From Lachnospiraceae bacterium UBA3845 (lineage in GTDB: Bacteria > Bacillota > Clostridia > Lachnospirales > Lachnospiraceae): DNA of 7,606 nt. The notes under the pieces were generated by a model that saw nothing but the letters and a program-made list of their open reading frames with translations, was not told the origin of the DNA and searched no databases. Of this stretch, positions 1 to 5,788 are shown piece after piece (positions within the stretch are counted from its first letter, which is position 1; every line of letters starts with the position of its first letter). Both the position numbers and the translations under genes were made by a program. The stretch covers positions 1 to 7,606 of the forward strand of contig DGHP01000082.1 in NCBI GenBank assembly GCA_002392705.1, written 5' to 3'.

Positions 1-25
1 GGAGACTGTGGGGAAAGACGTTTCC

Positions 26-259
26 TCAGGGCTCATCAAACTCACAGATCACTGTATAGCCGCTCTCATCCTCCCTCACCTCCGTCACGGTTCCGTCAAA
101 AACCTTCAGACGGTGGCGCATGTCATAGTTGGCGCTCATGGCTACGGCAGGTTCGATTGTATAATACCAGGTCTCGGGCAGCACGCCCTCCGATACATGA
201 ACCGGATCTCCCACGCTGACCAGGCCTTCCCGCTCCATCTTGAACTCCATCTTTCTCAT
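26..259 (-). CDS. Small hypothetical protein, 77 aa
   Basis: I do not recognise this protein. It is 77 residues, soluble, and has no signal peptide or membrane segment. The N-terminus is Met- and charge-rich ([12 protein letters not shown]). The middle contains a Trp-Tyr-Tyr motif, and the C-terminal third alternates hydrophobic and polar residues in a way that suggests beta strands ([10 protein letters not shown], then GYTVICEF). The start at 259 is chosen because GGAGAAAG lies 7 bases upstream (GGAG at 267-270); in-frame Met codons 3 and 7 residues further in have weaker sites. The gene is divergent from the DUF1836 gene, with 70 bases between the start codons. That it is a real gene rests on the ribosome site, the divergent layout and the protein-like composition; function is unknown. 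Confidence 0.7.
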   Translation of the reverse strand: MRKMEFKMEREGLVSVGDPVHVSEGVLPETWYYTIEPAVAMSANYDMRHRLKVFDGTVTEVREDESGYTVICEFDEP

Positions 260-278
260 AATCTTTCTCCAGGAAACC

Positions 279-307
279 TTGCTATCTGGTTTTTAAAACT
301 ATATAAT
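279..307 (+). promoter_or_regulatory. Sigma-A-type promoter for the DUF1836 gene
   Basis: A -35 box TTGCTA (279-284) and a perfect -10 box TATAAT (302-307) are separated by 17 bases. The DUF1836 start codon is 22 bases further on, so the leader is very short and contains the Shine-Dalgarno GAGGTGAT at 316-323. The site lies between two divergent genes, so a regulator binding here could affect both. I found no convincing minus-strand promoter in the same interval. Confidence 0.7.
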
Positions 308-329
308 GTCATTAGTGAGGTGATGATAT

Positions 330-1001
330 ATGGCGACTAATGATAAAGATACCGGCAAAGAACTTCTGTTTTACCTTCTGGATTCGGTCGACAGGCTGGA
401 AACGATTCAGCCGGATGAGATTCCGAATATTGATCTGTATATGGATCAGGTGACGACCTTTATGGAGGAGCACCTGAAGAATTCCTGCCGTCATTCTGAC
501 GATAAGATTCTCACCAAAACGATGATCAACAATTACGCCAAAAACAATCTCATGCCTCCGCCGGAGAAGAAGAAATATACCCGGGAGCACATCATGCTCC
601 TGATCTTTATCTACTACTATAAAGGTTTTCTGTCCCTCCAGGACATCCAGTCCATCCTGCAGCCGCTCGGGGAAAAGTATTTCCACGCAGACCAGGGGAA
701 AAACGTCGAGGATATCTACAGCGAGATCACCCGCATGAACGGCGACCGCATGGAGAATTTCCGTGAGGAAGTAAACGATATGGAAGACACGGCGGCTGAC
801 TATTTTCAGGACGCCGAACCGTCTGAAAAGGAATTCCTGCGCGTTTTTTCCATGATCAACATGCTTGCCTACGATGTATATGTCCGCCGCATGCTGATCG
901 AGAAGCTGATCGACCGCTACTTCCGCGATGAGGATCCGGGACAGGGCAAAAACCAGCGCCGCAGGAAAAAAGCAGGCTCGACGCCTGATCCTGACCGCTA
1001 G
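330..1001 (+). CDS. DUF1836 domain-containing protein
   Basis: This 223-residue cytoplasmic protein matches the DUF1836 family of Firmicutes. The hallmark stretch is at about residues 60-105: LTKTMINNYAKNNLMPPP, then the basic KKKYTREHI, then IYYYKGFLSLQDIQ. That region reads like a helix-turn-helix of MerR-like type, so DNA binding is plausible but not shown. Residues 1-50 carry an acidic helical region. The last 20 residues are a low-complexity basic tail (QRRRKK then a Pro/Asp-rich end), likely disordered. The start is set by GAGGTGAT 6 bases upstream and by the promoter at 279-307. It stands alone as a single-gene transcript ending at the hairpin at 1022-1043. The family call is confident; the cellular role of DUF1836 proteins is not established. 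Confidence 0.88.
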   Translation: MATNDKDTGKELLFYLLDSVDRLETIQPDEIPNIDLYMDQVTTFMEEHLKNSCRHSDDKILTKTMINNYAKNNLMPPPEKKKYTREHIMLLIFIYYYKGFLSLQDIQSILQPLGEKYFHADQGKNVEDIYSEITRMNGDRMENFREEVNDMEDTAADYFQDAEPSEKEFLRVFSMINMLAYDVYVRRMLIEKLIDRYFRDEDPGQGKNQRRRKKAGSTPDPDR

Positions 1002-1017
1002 GATATAAAATCAATAG

Positions 1018-1047
1018 AAAGACCGGCGCTTTTACCCGCCGGTTTTT
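1018..1047. terminator. Intrinsic terminator, probably bidirectional
   Basis: A 7-bp GC-rich stem, ACCGGCG (1022-1028) with CGCCGGT (1037-1043), has an 8-base loop and is followed on the plus strand by TTTTTCTC. The flanking A run at 1018-1020 extends the pairing with the T run, and on the minus strand the hairpin is followed by CTTTCTATT. It sits between the convergent DUF1836 gene (ends 1001) and the YerC-like gene (ends 1141), so it probably serves both; the plus-strand tail is better. Confidence 0.8.
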
Positions 1048-1058
1048 CTCTGTCCGTC

Positions 1059-1185
1059 TCATTTCACTGCCCTGATCCGCAGCTCTCTTTTATCCGGTCG
1101 CTTTTCACTGTCCTGATCCGCAGCCGTTTCTTTTATCCGGTCACTTTTCACTGTCCTGATCCGCAGCCGTTTCTTTTATCCGGTC
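1059..1185 (-). repeat. Minisatellite: three 41-43 bp tandem units at the 3' end of the YerC-like gene
   Basis: Three head-to-tail units occupy 1143-1185, 1100-1142 and 1059-1099 (read on the minus strand, each beginning GACCGGATAAAAGA). The first two are 43 bases and differ only at their last base; the third is 41 bases and lacks two bases in the middle. The first unit encodes the last 14 codons of the YerC-like protein, and the stop codon TGA (1141-1143) is formed across the junction of units one and two. The other two units are untranslated. Confidence 0.9.
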
Positions 1186-1455
1186 AAATATCATGCGATA
1201 TCCGTCACTGCCGTACTCCAGGGCACGGTTCACACGGCTGATCGTCGCCGTGGACGCGCCGGTTCTCCGGGCTATATCAAGATATGTCTTCTCCTCTGTC
1301 AGCATCTTCGCAACTTCAAAACGCTGCCCCAGGCTGATCAGTTCCGACACGGTACACAGGTCCTGGAAAAAGCTGTAGCACTCTTCCCGGCTGCGCAGAA
1401 GAAGAACCGCGTCACACAGTTCGTCCACTGCCGGGCTTCTGACCGTTTTGCTCAT
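1141..1455 (-). CDS. yerC: YerC/YecD-family TrpR-like DNA-binding protein
   Basis: This 104-residue all-helical protein belongs to the YerC/YecD family, which is related to the Trp repressor. The N-terminal half has the family pattern SPAVDELCDAVLLLRSREEC, then FFQDLCTVSELISLGQRFEV. The helix-turn-helix is at about residues 57-80 (TYLDIARRTGASTATISRVN), with the typical GAST-TISRVNRAL recognition helix. The start at 1455 is chosen because GGAGGAG lies about 8 bases upstream; an in-frame ATG at 1491 would add 12 residues that are untypical of the family and would bury that ribosome site. Length from 1455 is normal for the family. The last residues, from DRIKE onward, are encoded inside a tandem repeat, so this C-terminus is probably variable. 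It lies downstream of the 513-aa lipoprotein gene but is separated from it by a terminator. Regulatory targets cannot be read from the sequence. Confidence 0.88.
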   Translation of the reverse strand: MSKTVRSPAVDELCDAVLLLRSREECYSFFQDLCTVSELISLGQRFEVAKMLTEEKTYLDIARRTGASTATISRVNRALEYGSDGYRMIFDRIKETAADQDSEK

Positions 1456-1462
1456 CCTGTTT

Positions 1463-1470
1463 TCTCCTCC
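1463..1470 (-). promoter_or_regulatory. Ribosome binding site that decides the yerC-like start
   Basis: On the minus strand this reads GGAGGAGA, with about 7 bases to the ATG at 1455. It lies inside the reading frame that would start at 1491, and so argues for the shorter 104-residue product. Confidence 0.8.
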
Positions 1471-1608
1471 CAAAACAAAGTTCTGTACCATGACTCAATG
1501 CCCCGGATGACGATTATGCAGCCGCGTCTGCAAAAAGCGCAGCCGTGGGCAGAATATGTCTCCTCCCCGGCATTCAGGATCTGTCCGGTGCGGTCTTTTT
1601 ATTTACAA

Positions 1609-1633
1609 AAGGCTGCACGAACCGTACAGCCTT
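1609..1633 (-). terminator. Terminator after the 513-aa lipoprotein gene
   Basis: A 7-bp stem AAGGCTG/CAGCCTT (arms 1609-1615 and 1627-1633) continues inward, after one mismatch, with ACG/CGT around a 3-base loop. On the minus strand it is followed by TTGTAAAT, a short U-rich tail. It lies 38 bases past the stop codon of the SH3b lipoprotein gene. The remainder of the 216-base gap (1456-1671) shows no further gene; part of it must hold the promoter for the YerC-like gene, which I could not define. Confidence 0.7.
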
Positions 1634-1671
1634 CTGATCTGTTCTTTTTCAGCACCCTTCCCTTTCCGGAA

Positions 1672-3213
1672 TCAGCCTGAGATATCCAGCGCATAGAGCG
1701 TGCCGTCCTCCGCCGTGGAAGGATTATGCACCGAAGCGTTCACATGCAGGCCGGTATAGAGTCCGTCTGACGCCGATATGGACGCCTCTGCTGTGTAGAC
1801 CGTATAGACTTCTCCGTCATCTCCCTGGATCGTAATCGTGCTGGGGGTCGAATCTATTACCGTCCCGCTGACACTGGAATACTCCTCTGATGAGGAAGAA
1901 GACGATGACGAGGAAGAAGCGGTTCCGTCATCGTTATTTACCTCTTCAGGCAGACCCTGCGGCTCGGTATTCGTCAGATAATCCTTCGCCACATAGCCGG
2001 TTCCGTCCCCGGTTGAGACGATAAACCAGTTGGGCGTCTCACCGATGACCGTAACCGCCGTGCCGCCGCTCAGAGCTCCGCTGACAGATGAATCCATACT
2101 TGGCTGTGAGCGGATATTCACGCCTTCCGTTGTATAGAGCGTGGAATAGGAATCATAATTGGAAGAGGTGCTTATCTCCGCCTGGGCTTCAGGGCTCAGC
2201 TCCTGGGAATCCTCAGGCTCTCCGTCCGCTGTGTTCGCGCCCTGCTGTCCATAGATCAGGAAATCTTTTCTGACATAACCCGTCACCCCGCCGACACTGA
2301 CCTGGAACCATCCGCTGGTCTCACCGGTAACGGTGACCGCCTCGCCGGACCCGAAGCCGCTGATCACATCCGTGTCCGTTCCGGGGCCGGAGCGAACATT
2401 GACTGTATCGTTCGTATACAGGGTCACATTCGCACCGTATGTCTGAAGCGAAGCAAGCTGCTGGGCCGATTCGCTGCCGGCAGTGGTCTCATGGGTCTCC
2501 CCCTCCGTCGTCGTACCGGCAATCTGGTTTCCTGTCACACTCTTCAGCTCTTCATCCTTCAGGACGGTGAAGCTGTCTACGGAATCCTCCACAGCCTTCA
2601 GCAGGGTGCTGTTGTCATCTGTCATGGTACCCGTGATCACGTAAGCCTGATCTTTGGCCACGATGCTATAAGTCACCGTGTAGGCCCACATGCGGGCTGC
2701 CGCGTTGTACTTCACCACATAGCGGTAGATGCTGACATCTCCGACAGTTTTGCTGTCAAAACTCTCCACATCATATGCTTTTGGATCTGAATACTGTCTG
2801 GTCAGCGCAGCCTCAAGATCCTTCTGCGTTGTCTGGATGGACAGGGTCTTCATGGAGGATTCCGTACTGGCATGTTCGATTCTGATCATCACGTCGCTGC
2901 CGGATGAAAAAACGCGAACCTCATCCGCATCCTGCTGTACCTTCCAGGTATTGTCCGGAAGCGTGATCCGGACGGTGCCGTCCCTTGATGTATAATCCAC
3001 AGCAGTAATCAGCTTCTGGGTCTCTTCCTCTGTCTCAGCGATCCGGATAATCTGGGAAGCGGCTTCTGTCTGTATCTCTTCTTTCCGGTCCGCTTTTTCT
3101 GTCTCCACTATGCTGGCAGGTTTCTCACGGATGCTCCCGCACCCTGACAGGAACAGAGATGTCCCCGATACAACCGCAGCACAGAGCAGGACCTGTCTGC
3201 CCAAATTCCTCAA
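1672..3213 (-). CDS. SH3b-domain lipoprotein with Ser run and C-terminal beta domain, 513 aa
   Basis: This is a predicted surface lipoprotein. A signal peptide with lipobox LSGC puts the lipidated Cys at residue 25. An acidic linker follows, then an unrecognised beta-rich domain at about 70-217 (starting VRITLPDNTWKV). Two bacterial SH3 domains come next, at about 264-321 (NVRSGPGTDTDV, GYVRKDFL) and 358-414 (NIRSQPSMDSSV, GETPNWFIV, GYVAKDYL). There is a run of ten Ser at 433-442 written with mixed codons, and a C-terminal domain at 447-513 (SGTVIDSTPSTITIQGDDGE) that looks like a small beta barrel. SH3b domains usually bind cell-wall peptides or glycans, so wall anchoring is the likely role; no catalytic domain is visible. 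The start is TTG, supported by AAGGGAGGA 8 bases upstream and by the signal peptide beginning there; the next in-frame Met is beyond residue 100. It lies 190 bases downstream of the related 287-aa gene. Confidence 0.88.
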   Translation of the reverse strand: MRNLGRQVLLCAAVVSGTSLFLSGCGSIREKPASIVETEKADRKEEIQTEAASQIIRIAETEEETQKLITAVDYTSRDGTVRITLPDNTWKVQQDADEVRVFSSGSDVMIRIEHASTESSMKTLSIQTTQKDLEAALTRQYSDPKAYDVESFDSKTVGDVSIYRYVVKYNAAARMWAYTVTYSIVAKDQAYVITGTMTDDNSTLLKAVEDSVDSFTVLKDEELKSVTGNQIAGTTTEGETHETTAGSESAQQLASLQTYGANVTLYTNDTVNVRSGPGTDTDVISGFGSGEAVTVTGETSGWFQVSVGGVTGYVRKDFLIYGQQGANTADGEPEDSQELSPEAQAEISTSSNYDSYSTLYTTEGVNIRSQPSMDSSVSGALSGGTAVTVIGETPNWFIVSTGDGTGYVAKDYLTNTEPQGLPEEVNNDDGTASSSSSSSSSSEEYSSVSGTVIDSTPSTITIQGDDGEVYTVYTAEASISASDGLYTGLHVNASVHNPSTAEDGTLYALDISG

Positions 3214-3221
3214 TTCCGTAG

Positions 3222-3230
3222 TCCTCCCTT
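3222..3230 (-). promoter_or_regulatory. Strong ribosome binding site for a TTG start
   Basis: The minus strand reads AAGGGAGGA with an 8-base spacer to the TTG at 3211-3213. It fixes the non-ATG start of the 513-aa lipoprotein. A possible -10 box TATAAA lies upstream at 3258-3263 (minus), but it has no recognisable -35 box. Confidence 0.75.
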
Positions 3231-3280
3231 ACAGGCCGGCCTTTTCCGGCACTGTCATTTATACTCAGCCCTTATCCATG

Positions 3281-3298
3281 CCGGGGCCCTTTCCCCGG
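3281..3298. repeat. GC-rich inverted repeat upstream of the 513-aa gene
   Basis: CCGGGG (3281-3286) and CCCCGG (3293-3298) form a perfect 6-bp stem around a 6-base loop. There is no T-run on either side, so it is a poor terminator. It sits where the -35 region would be if the TATAAA at 3258-3263 (minus) is a -10 box, and could be an operator or an mRNA leader hairpin if transcription comes from the upstream gene. A second small hairpin (GCCGG/CCGGC, 3235-3250) lies between it and the ribosome site. Confidence 0.45.
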
Positions 3299-3323
3299 TA
3301 CTTTCATCCTGTCTGCCGCACAG

Positions 3324-3367
3324 GAAAATCAGACCGCCGCACCGTCCTTTGTCCTCCGGTGTGACGG
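3324..3367 (-). terminator. Possible terminator after the 287-aa lipoprotein gene
   Basis: On the minus strand, an 11-bp stem with one G-U pair and one mismatch (arms 3357-3367 and 3334-3344) is followed by TCTGATTTTCC. An outer 8-base inverted pair, ACAGGAAA (3320-3327) and TTTCCTGT (3370-3377), could extend or compete with it. The hairpin lies 37 bases past the stop codon. The imperfect stem and short tail make partial read-through into the 513-aa gene possible. Confidence 0.45.
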
Positions 3368-3403
3368 CCTTTCCTGTTTCGCTCAGCTCTCTGCCAGCGC
3401 AGA

Positions 3404-4267
3404 TCAGCCGACCAGGTTTTTATTGATATATCCGCTTGAACCGTTGTAATTGACCTGATACCACCTGTCAGCCTCACCGACAATCGTCACCTGCGTTCCC
3501 GCATTCAGGACGCCGACTACATCGCTGACTTCACTGGCTGCGGAACGAAGGTTCGCGTCTGAATTCAGTGTGACAACCGTACCGCCGGACACTTCCACCG
3601 CCGGAGCCGCAGCCGGCTGCGGAGCCGGAGCTGCCGTATTATCATCCTCATCCATGTGTTCCGCCTGCACAGGCTCTGCCGCAGGCGCCGTCTCGGCAGC
3701 CTGACTGGCGGCGGCTGCTCTCTCCTCATCGGTCTTCGGAGCAACCTCGGAAGCCGACAACCAGTCCTTCGACACATAGCCGTAGGAATCCGAATCCTCA
3801 AAATATACTTTATACCAGTTCGGCGTCTCGCCGGTAACCGTTACGGTCTGACCCTGGTCAAGGCTTCTGAAAACATTATCCTTCTTCGTAGTCGGCTTCT
3901 CGCGGACGTTCACATCATCAAGAGCATACATGGTGGTCCAGTTCTCATAGTCCTGCTCCTGATTCCTCTCCTCCTTGGCGGAAAGCTCCACTTCGGTGGC
4001 CGGTTCCGGTGCGGGCGCCGGAGCCTCTGTCACCGGCTGTGTCTCCGTCTGCGGAGGAAGTTCCGTCACCGGCTGTGTCTCCTTCTCCGTCTCCGGAGCC
4101 TCTGTCACAGCTTCCGTAACAACCACGATCGGTGCATCCGTGACCTTTTCCGTCTCCTTGATCTGCATCGGACCGTTCCCGTCACGCATCTGCCCGCAGC
4201 CGGCTGCGAGTGCAGCAATCATGATGGCCGCAGTCAGCATCAGAAAAGCTCTTACGTTCTTCTTCAT
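3404..4267 (-). CDS. SH3b-domain lipoprotein with Pro/Thr/Glu linker, 287 aa
   Basis: This is a predicted lipid-anchored surface protein. The signal peptide (MKKNVRAFLMLTAAIMIAAL) is followed by AAGC, with the lipidated Cys at residue 24. Residues 36-100 form a Thr/Glu/Pro-rich spacer with repeated VTEAP and ETQPVTE motifs. SH3b domain 1 spans about 112-172 (NVREKP, VTVTGETPNWYKV, GYVSKDWL). An Ala/Glu/Pro-rich spacer follows at 173-228. SH3b domain 2 spans 230-287 (NLRSAASEVSDVV, GYINKNLVG) and ends the protein. No enzyme domain is present, so a wall-binding or sensing role is likely. The reading frame is open back to 4564, but the start at 4267 is chosen because the signal peptide starts there and AAGGGGG lies 9 bases upstream. 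The motifs are very close to those in the 513-aa protein, indicating duplication. Expression probably comes from the promoter at 4492-4520 through a leader of about 220 bases. Confidence 0.9.
   Translation of the reverse strand: MKKNVRAFLMLTAAIMIAALAAGCGQMRDGNGPMQIKETEKVTDAPIVVVTEAVTEAPETEKETQPVTELPPQTETQPVTEAPAPAPEPATEVELSAKEERNQEQDYENWTTMYALDDVNVREKPTTKKDNVFRSLDQGQTVTVTGETPNWYKVYFEDSDSYGYVSKDWLSASEVAPKTDEERAAAASQAAETAPAAEPVQAEHMDEDDNTAAPAPQPAAAPAVEVSGGTVVTLNSDANLRSAASEVSDVVGVLNAGTQVTIVGEADRWYQVNYNGSSGYINKNLVG
4029..4082 (-). repeat. 18-base direct repeat inside the 287-aa lipoprotein linker
   Basis: GTCACCGGCTGTGTCTCC occurs at 4029-4046 and again, identical, at 4065-4082. The 36-base offset is 12 codons, so it keeps frame and encodes the repeated ETQPVTE motif. 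This points to linker growth by in-frame duplication. Confidence 0.8.
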
Positions 4268-4485
4268 ACCCTTGTTCCCCCTTAATAATTCCCCTTTTTC
4301 TGCTCTGTTGTCTCTAAACCCATCAGCAGGTTCCTTCTGTCCGGCAGAATTACCCTTACCCGCCGGAAAACGGTTCAGAAAACAGAAGCGCCGGCGTCGG
4401 CAGGATACTCTTTCCGAAACAGAAAACGCCGCAGTACACCGGCACACAACAATTTCGCGCAAAGGCGCCAGACTGTTAAACATTT
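4268..4485 (-). other. Long leader (5' UTR) able to fold, upstream of the 287-aa gene
   Basis: If transcription starts near 4485, the leader is about 218 bases. It contains two possible stems. One is an 8-bp pairing (4390-4397 with 4436-4443, one G-U) enclosing 38 bases. The other is an 8-bp hairpin (4340-4347 with 4360-4367, one G-U) with a 12-base loop. Neither is followed by a U-run, so a transcription-attenuating riboswitch is not evident. I do not recognise a known riboswitch class. The frame stays open through the leader, but no ribosome site supports translation there. Confidence 0.45.
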
Positions 4486-4491
4486 TTACCC

Positions 4492-4520
4492 ATAATAGCA
4501 TTAAAGACAGCGAAAAACAA
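4492..4520 (-). promoter_or_regulatory. Extended -10 promoter for the 287-aa lipoprotein gene
   Basis: On the minus strand, a -35 box TTGTTT (4515-4520) is followed by 17 bases and a -10 box TATTAT (4492-4497). TGC immediately before the -10 box gives an extended -10 element. The predicted start of transcription is near 4485. One arm of a 10-base inverted repeat (4517-4526) overlaps the -35 box. Confidence 0.65.
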
Positions 4521-4631
4521 GTGAAATTGGCAGATCTAAGAAAGGAATCGCGCAGAATTAACATTTGTTTAAGAAAGCCGCGTAATTGTTCTTTTTTCTA
4601 TATGGTGCTATACTGTTAACGTTTCACTTGT
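4517..4631. repeat. Spaced 10-base inverted repeat linking the divergent promoters
   Basis: ACAAGTGAAA at 4517-4526 is the exact reverse complement of TTTCACTTGT at 4622-4631, with 95 bases between. The left arm overlaps the -35 box of the minus-strand promoter, and the right arm lies at about +1 to +10 of the lepB promoter. The positions suit a shared operator pair, but a chance 10-base match in an AT-rich gap cannot be excluded. Confidence 0.4.
4586..4614 (+). promoter_or_regulatory. Extended -10 promoter for the lepB operon
   Basis: A -35 box TTGTTC (4586-4591) and a -10 box TATACT (4609-4614) are 17 bases apart, with TGC directly before the -10 box. Transcription should start near 4621, giving a leader of about 83 bases that ends in AAGGAGGA (4690-4697), 6 bases before the lepB ATG. 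Confidence 0.78.
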
Positions 4632-4703
4632 GTAGGGAAAGCAGCTTTAAGGCTGAGGCAATATGCTGCAGAATACCAGGATATGAGTTAAGGAGGATTC
4701 CAT

Positions 4704-5381
4704 ATGCCCGAAAAAGACAGGGAGACCGGCAACAAAGCAGGTGAGGAGAAACGAAGCGTGTGGAGAGAGATTCTGAGCTGGATCGAGGTGATTGCAGTAG
4801 CAGTCATTCTTGCGCTGGCGATCGATAATTTCATCATTATTAACGCCACCGTCCCCTCCGGTTCCATGGAGAAGACCATTCTGACCGGTTCCAGAGTTCT
4901 CGGTACCCGCTTCTCCTACTGGTTCTCGGAACCCAAGCGCGGAGACATCGTCGTCTTCTGGTACCCGATCGATGCAGAGAAAGATAAGAATCTTTCATTC
5001 TTCAAAAAGAGCCGTACAAAATACATCAAGCGCATCGTCGGTCTGCCGGGTGAAACCGTGGAGATCAGGGACGGTCAGCTTTACATTGATTCTGTCCCCC
5101 TTGAGGAAGATTATATCAACGGTGAATGGACTGTCGCGAACGGTCCCTTCCTCTTTGAGGTCCCGGAAGGCTGCTACCTGATGCTCGGCGACAACCGCAA
5201 TAACTCCAGCGACGCCCGCTACTGGCCCAGCATCGCCTATACGGAGGGTCTTGCCGCGACAGCGGACGAAGCGCGCGCATATTCTTATGTCCCGAAGGAT
5301 CAGATCCTGGGCAAGGCATATTTCTGCTACTGGCCCTTCTCACAGGTCGGTTCCCTTTACAGCGAAGACCGCGGGAAATAA
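4704..5381 (+). CDS. lepB: Type I signal peptidase
   Basis: This 225-residue membrane protease cleaves signal peptides from exported proteins on the outer face of the membrane. A short charged cytoplasmic tail (1-22) is followed by one membrane helix at about 24-46. The catalytic Ser54 sits in PSGSMEKT. The general-base Lys109 is in KYIKRIVGLPGETVE. The C-terminal signature is LGDNRNNSSDARYWP at 161-175, with Asp170 matching the structural Asp of the family. The first Asp-Asn-Arg box reads NN where many members have DN. Length and the single anchor are typical of Gram-positive SipS-type enzymes rather than the larger two-helix Escherichia coli form. The start follows a strong AAGGAGGA. It is the first gene of a plus-strand operon under the promoter at 4586-4614, divergent from an SH3b lipoprotein gene. 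Confidence 0.97.
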   Translation: MPEKDRETGNKAGEEKRSVWREILSWIEVIAVAVILALAIDNFIIINATVPSGSMEKTILTGSRVLGTRFSYWFSEPKRGDIVVFWYPIDAEKDKNLSFFKKSRTKYIKRIVGLPGETVEIRDGQLYIDSVPLEEDYINGEWTVANGPFLFEVPEGCYLMLGDNRNNSSDARYWPSIAYTEGLAATADEARAYSYVPKDQILGKAYFCYWPFSQVGSLYSEDRGK

Positions 5382-5424
5382 GAACCCGGCAGCGGACTGA
5401 ACAGATGGAGAAAAATAATAGGCT

Positions 5425-5769
5425 ATGGCACATACAGAACAATCAGACCCGAAAAACCGGATCCGGGCCGCTTACGCGGCAAGCGGCGAGGACGCGGACC
5501 GTATGCTGGCTCTTCTTGCGGAAAATGGAATTGATGCCGCAAAGCAGGGCGGAAGCAGGGATATCTATACCGTAGGCGGAGTCTTTGGCGTAGAGATCAT
5601 GGTCCCCGCGGACGACCTTGACCGTGCCCGTGAACTTCTCAGAGAGATGACAGGAGATGAATCCCCTGCCCCTGCTCCCCGGCGCTTCGGAAAAAAAAGC
5701 ATCCTGAGTCTGGGGCTTGCCGTTCTTCTGCTCGTCCTGCTTGTATTTCTCAGAAGTCTGCTGGGATAG
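5425..5769 (+). CDS. DUF2007-type protein with C-terminal membrane anchor
   Basis: This 114-residue protein has a small alpha/beta domain at about 14-74 resembling DUF2007 (putative signal transducing protein). The pattern is an AYAASGEDADRMLALLAENGI helix region, then the strand VEIMVPADDL and the helix DRARELLREM. An Ala/Pro linker (80-87) and a basic patch (RRFGKK) lead into one hydrophobic helix at about 91-112 ending near the C-terminus, so it is probably a tail-anchored membrane protein with its domain in the cytoplasm. The start at 5425 has only a modest ribosome site (ATGGAGAA at 5405-5412). It begins 43 bases after lepB and ends 19 bases before the plsY-like start, with no terminator between, so all three are likely co-transcribed. 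DUF2007 has no firm biochemical role. Confidence 0.75.
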   Translation: MAHTEQSDPKNRIRAAYAASGEDADRMLALLAENGIDAAKQGGSRDIYTVGGVFGVEIMVPADDLDRARELLREMTGDESPAPAPRRFGKKSILSLGLAVLLLVLLVFLRSLLG

Positions 5770-5788
5770 GCGGAAAGGGGGCAGATTC

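Noticed and set aside
12..25. Small hairpin GGAAA/TTTCC after the 77-aa gene
   Set aside because: Only 5 bp with no T-run on the minus strand; the window edge cuts the region, so a terminator cannot be judged.
1059..1185. CRISPR array
   Set aside because: The units are directly adjacent with no spacers and overlap a coding end.
1456..1491. 12-codon N-terminal extension of the YerC-like protein
   Set aside because: A strong GGAGGAG lies inside it, placed properly for the ATG at 1455, and the extra residues do not resemble the family.
4268..4564. N-terminal extension of the 287-aa lipoprotein by 99 codons
   Set aside because: The extra residues would precede a complete lipoprotein signal peptide, have no ribosome site, and overlap the predicted promoter.
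3656..4619. Long plus-strand open frames opposite the 287-aa lipoprotein and its leader
   Set aside because: They are Arg/Leu- or Ser/Val-rich shadows created by the repetitive Glu/Thr/Pro coding sequence on the other strand.
4704..5381. LepB as the processing enzyme for the neighbouring lipoproteins
   Set aside because: Both complete SH3b proteins have lipoboxes ending in Cys, which are cleaved by signal peptidase II, so proximity does not show an enzyme-substrate pair.
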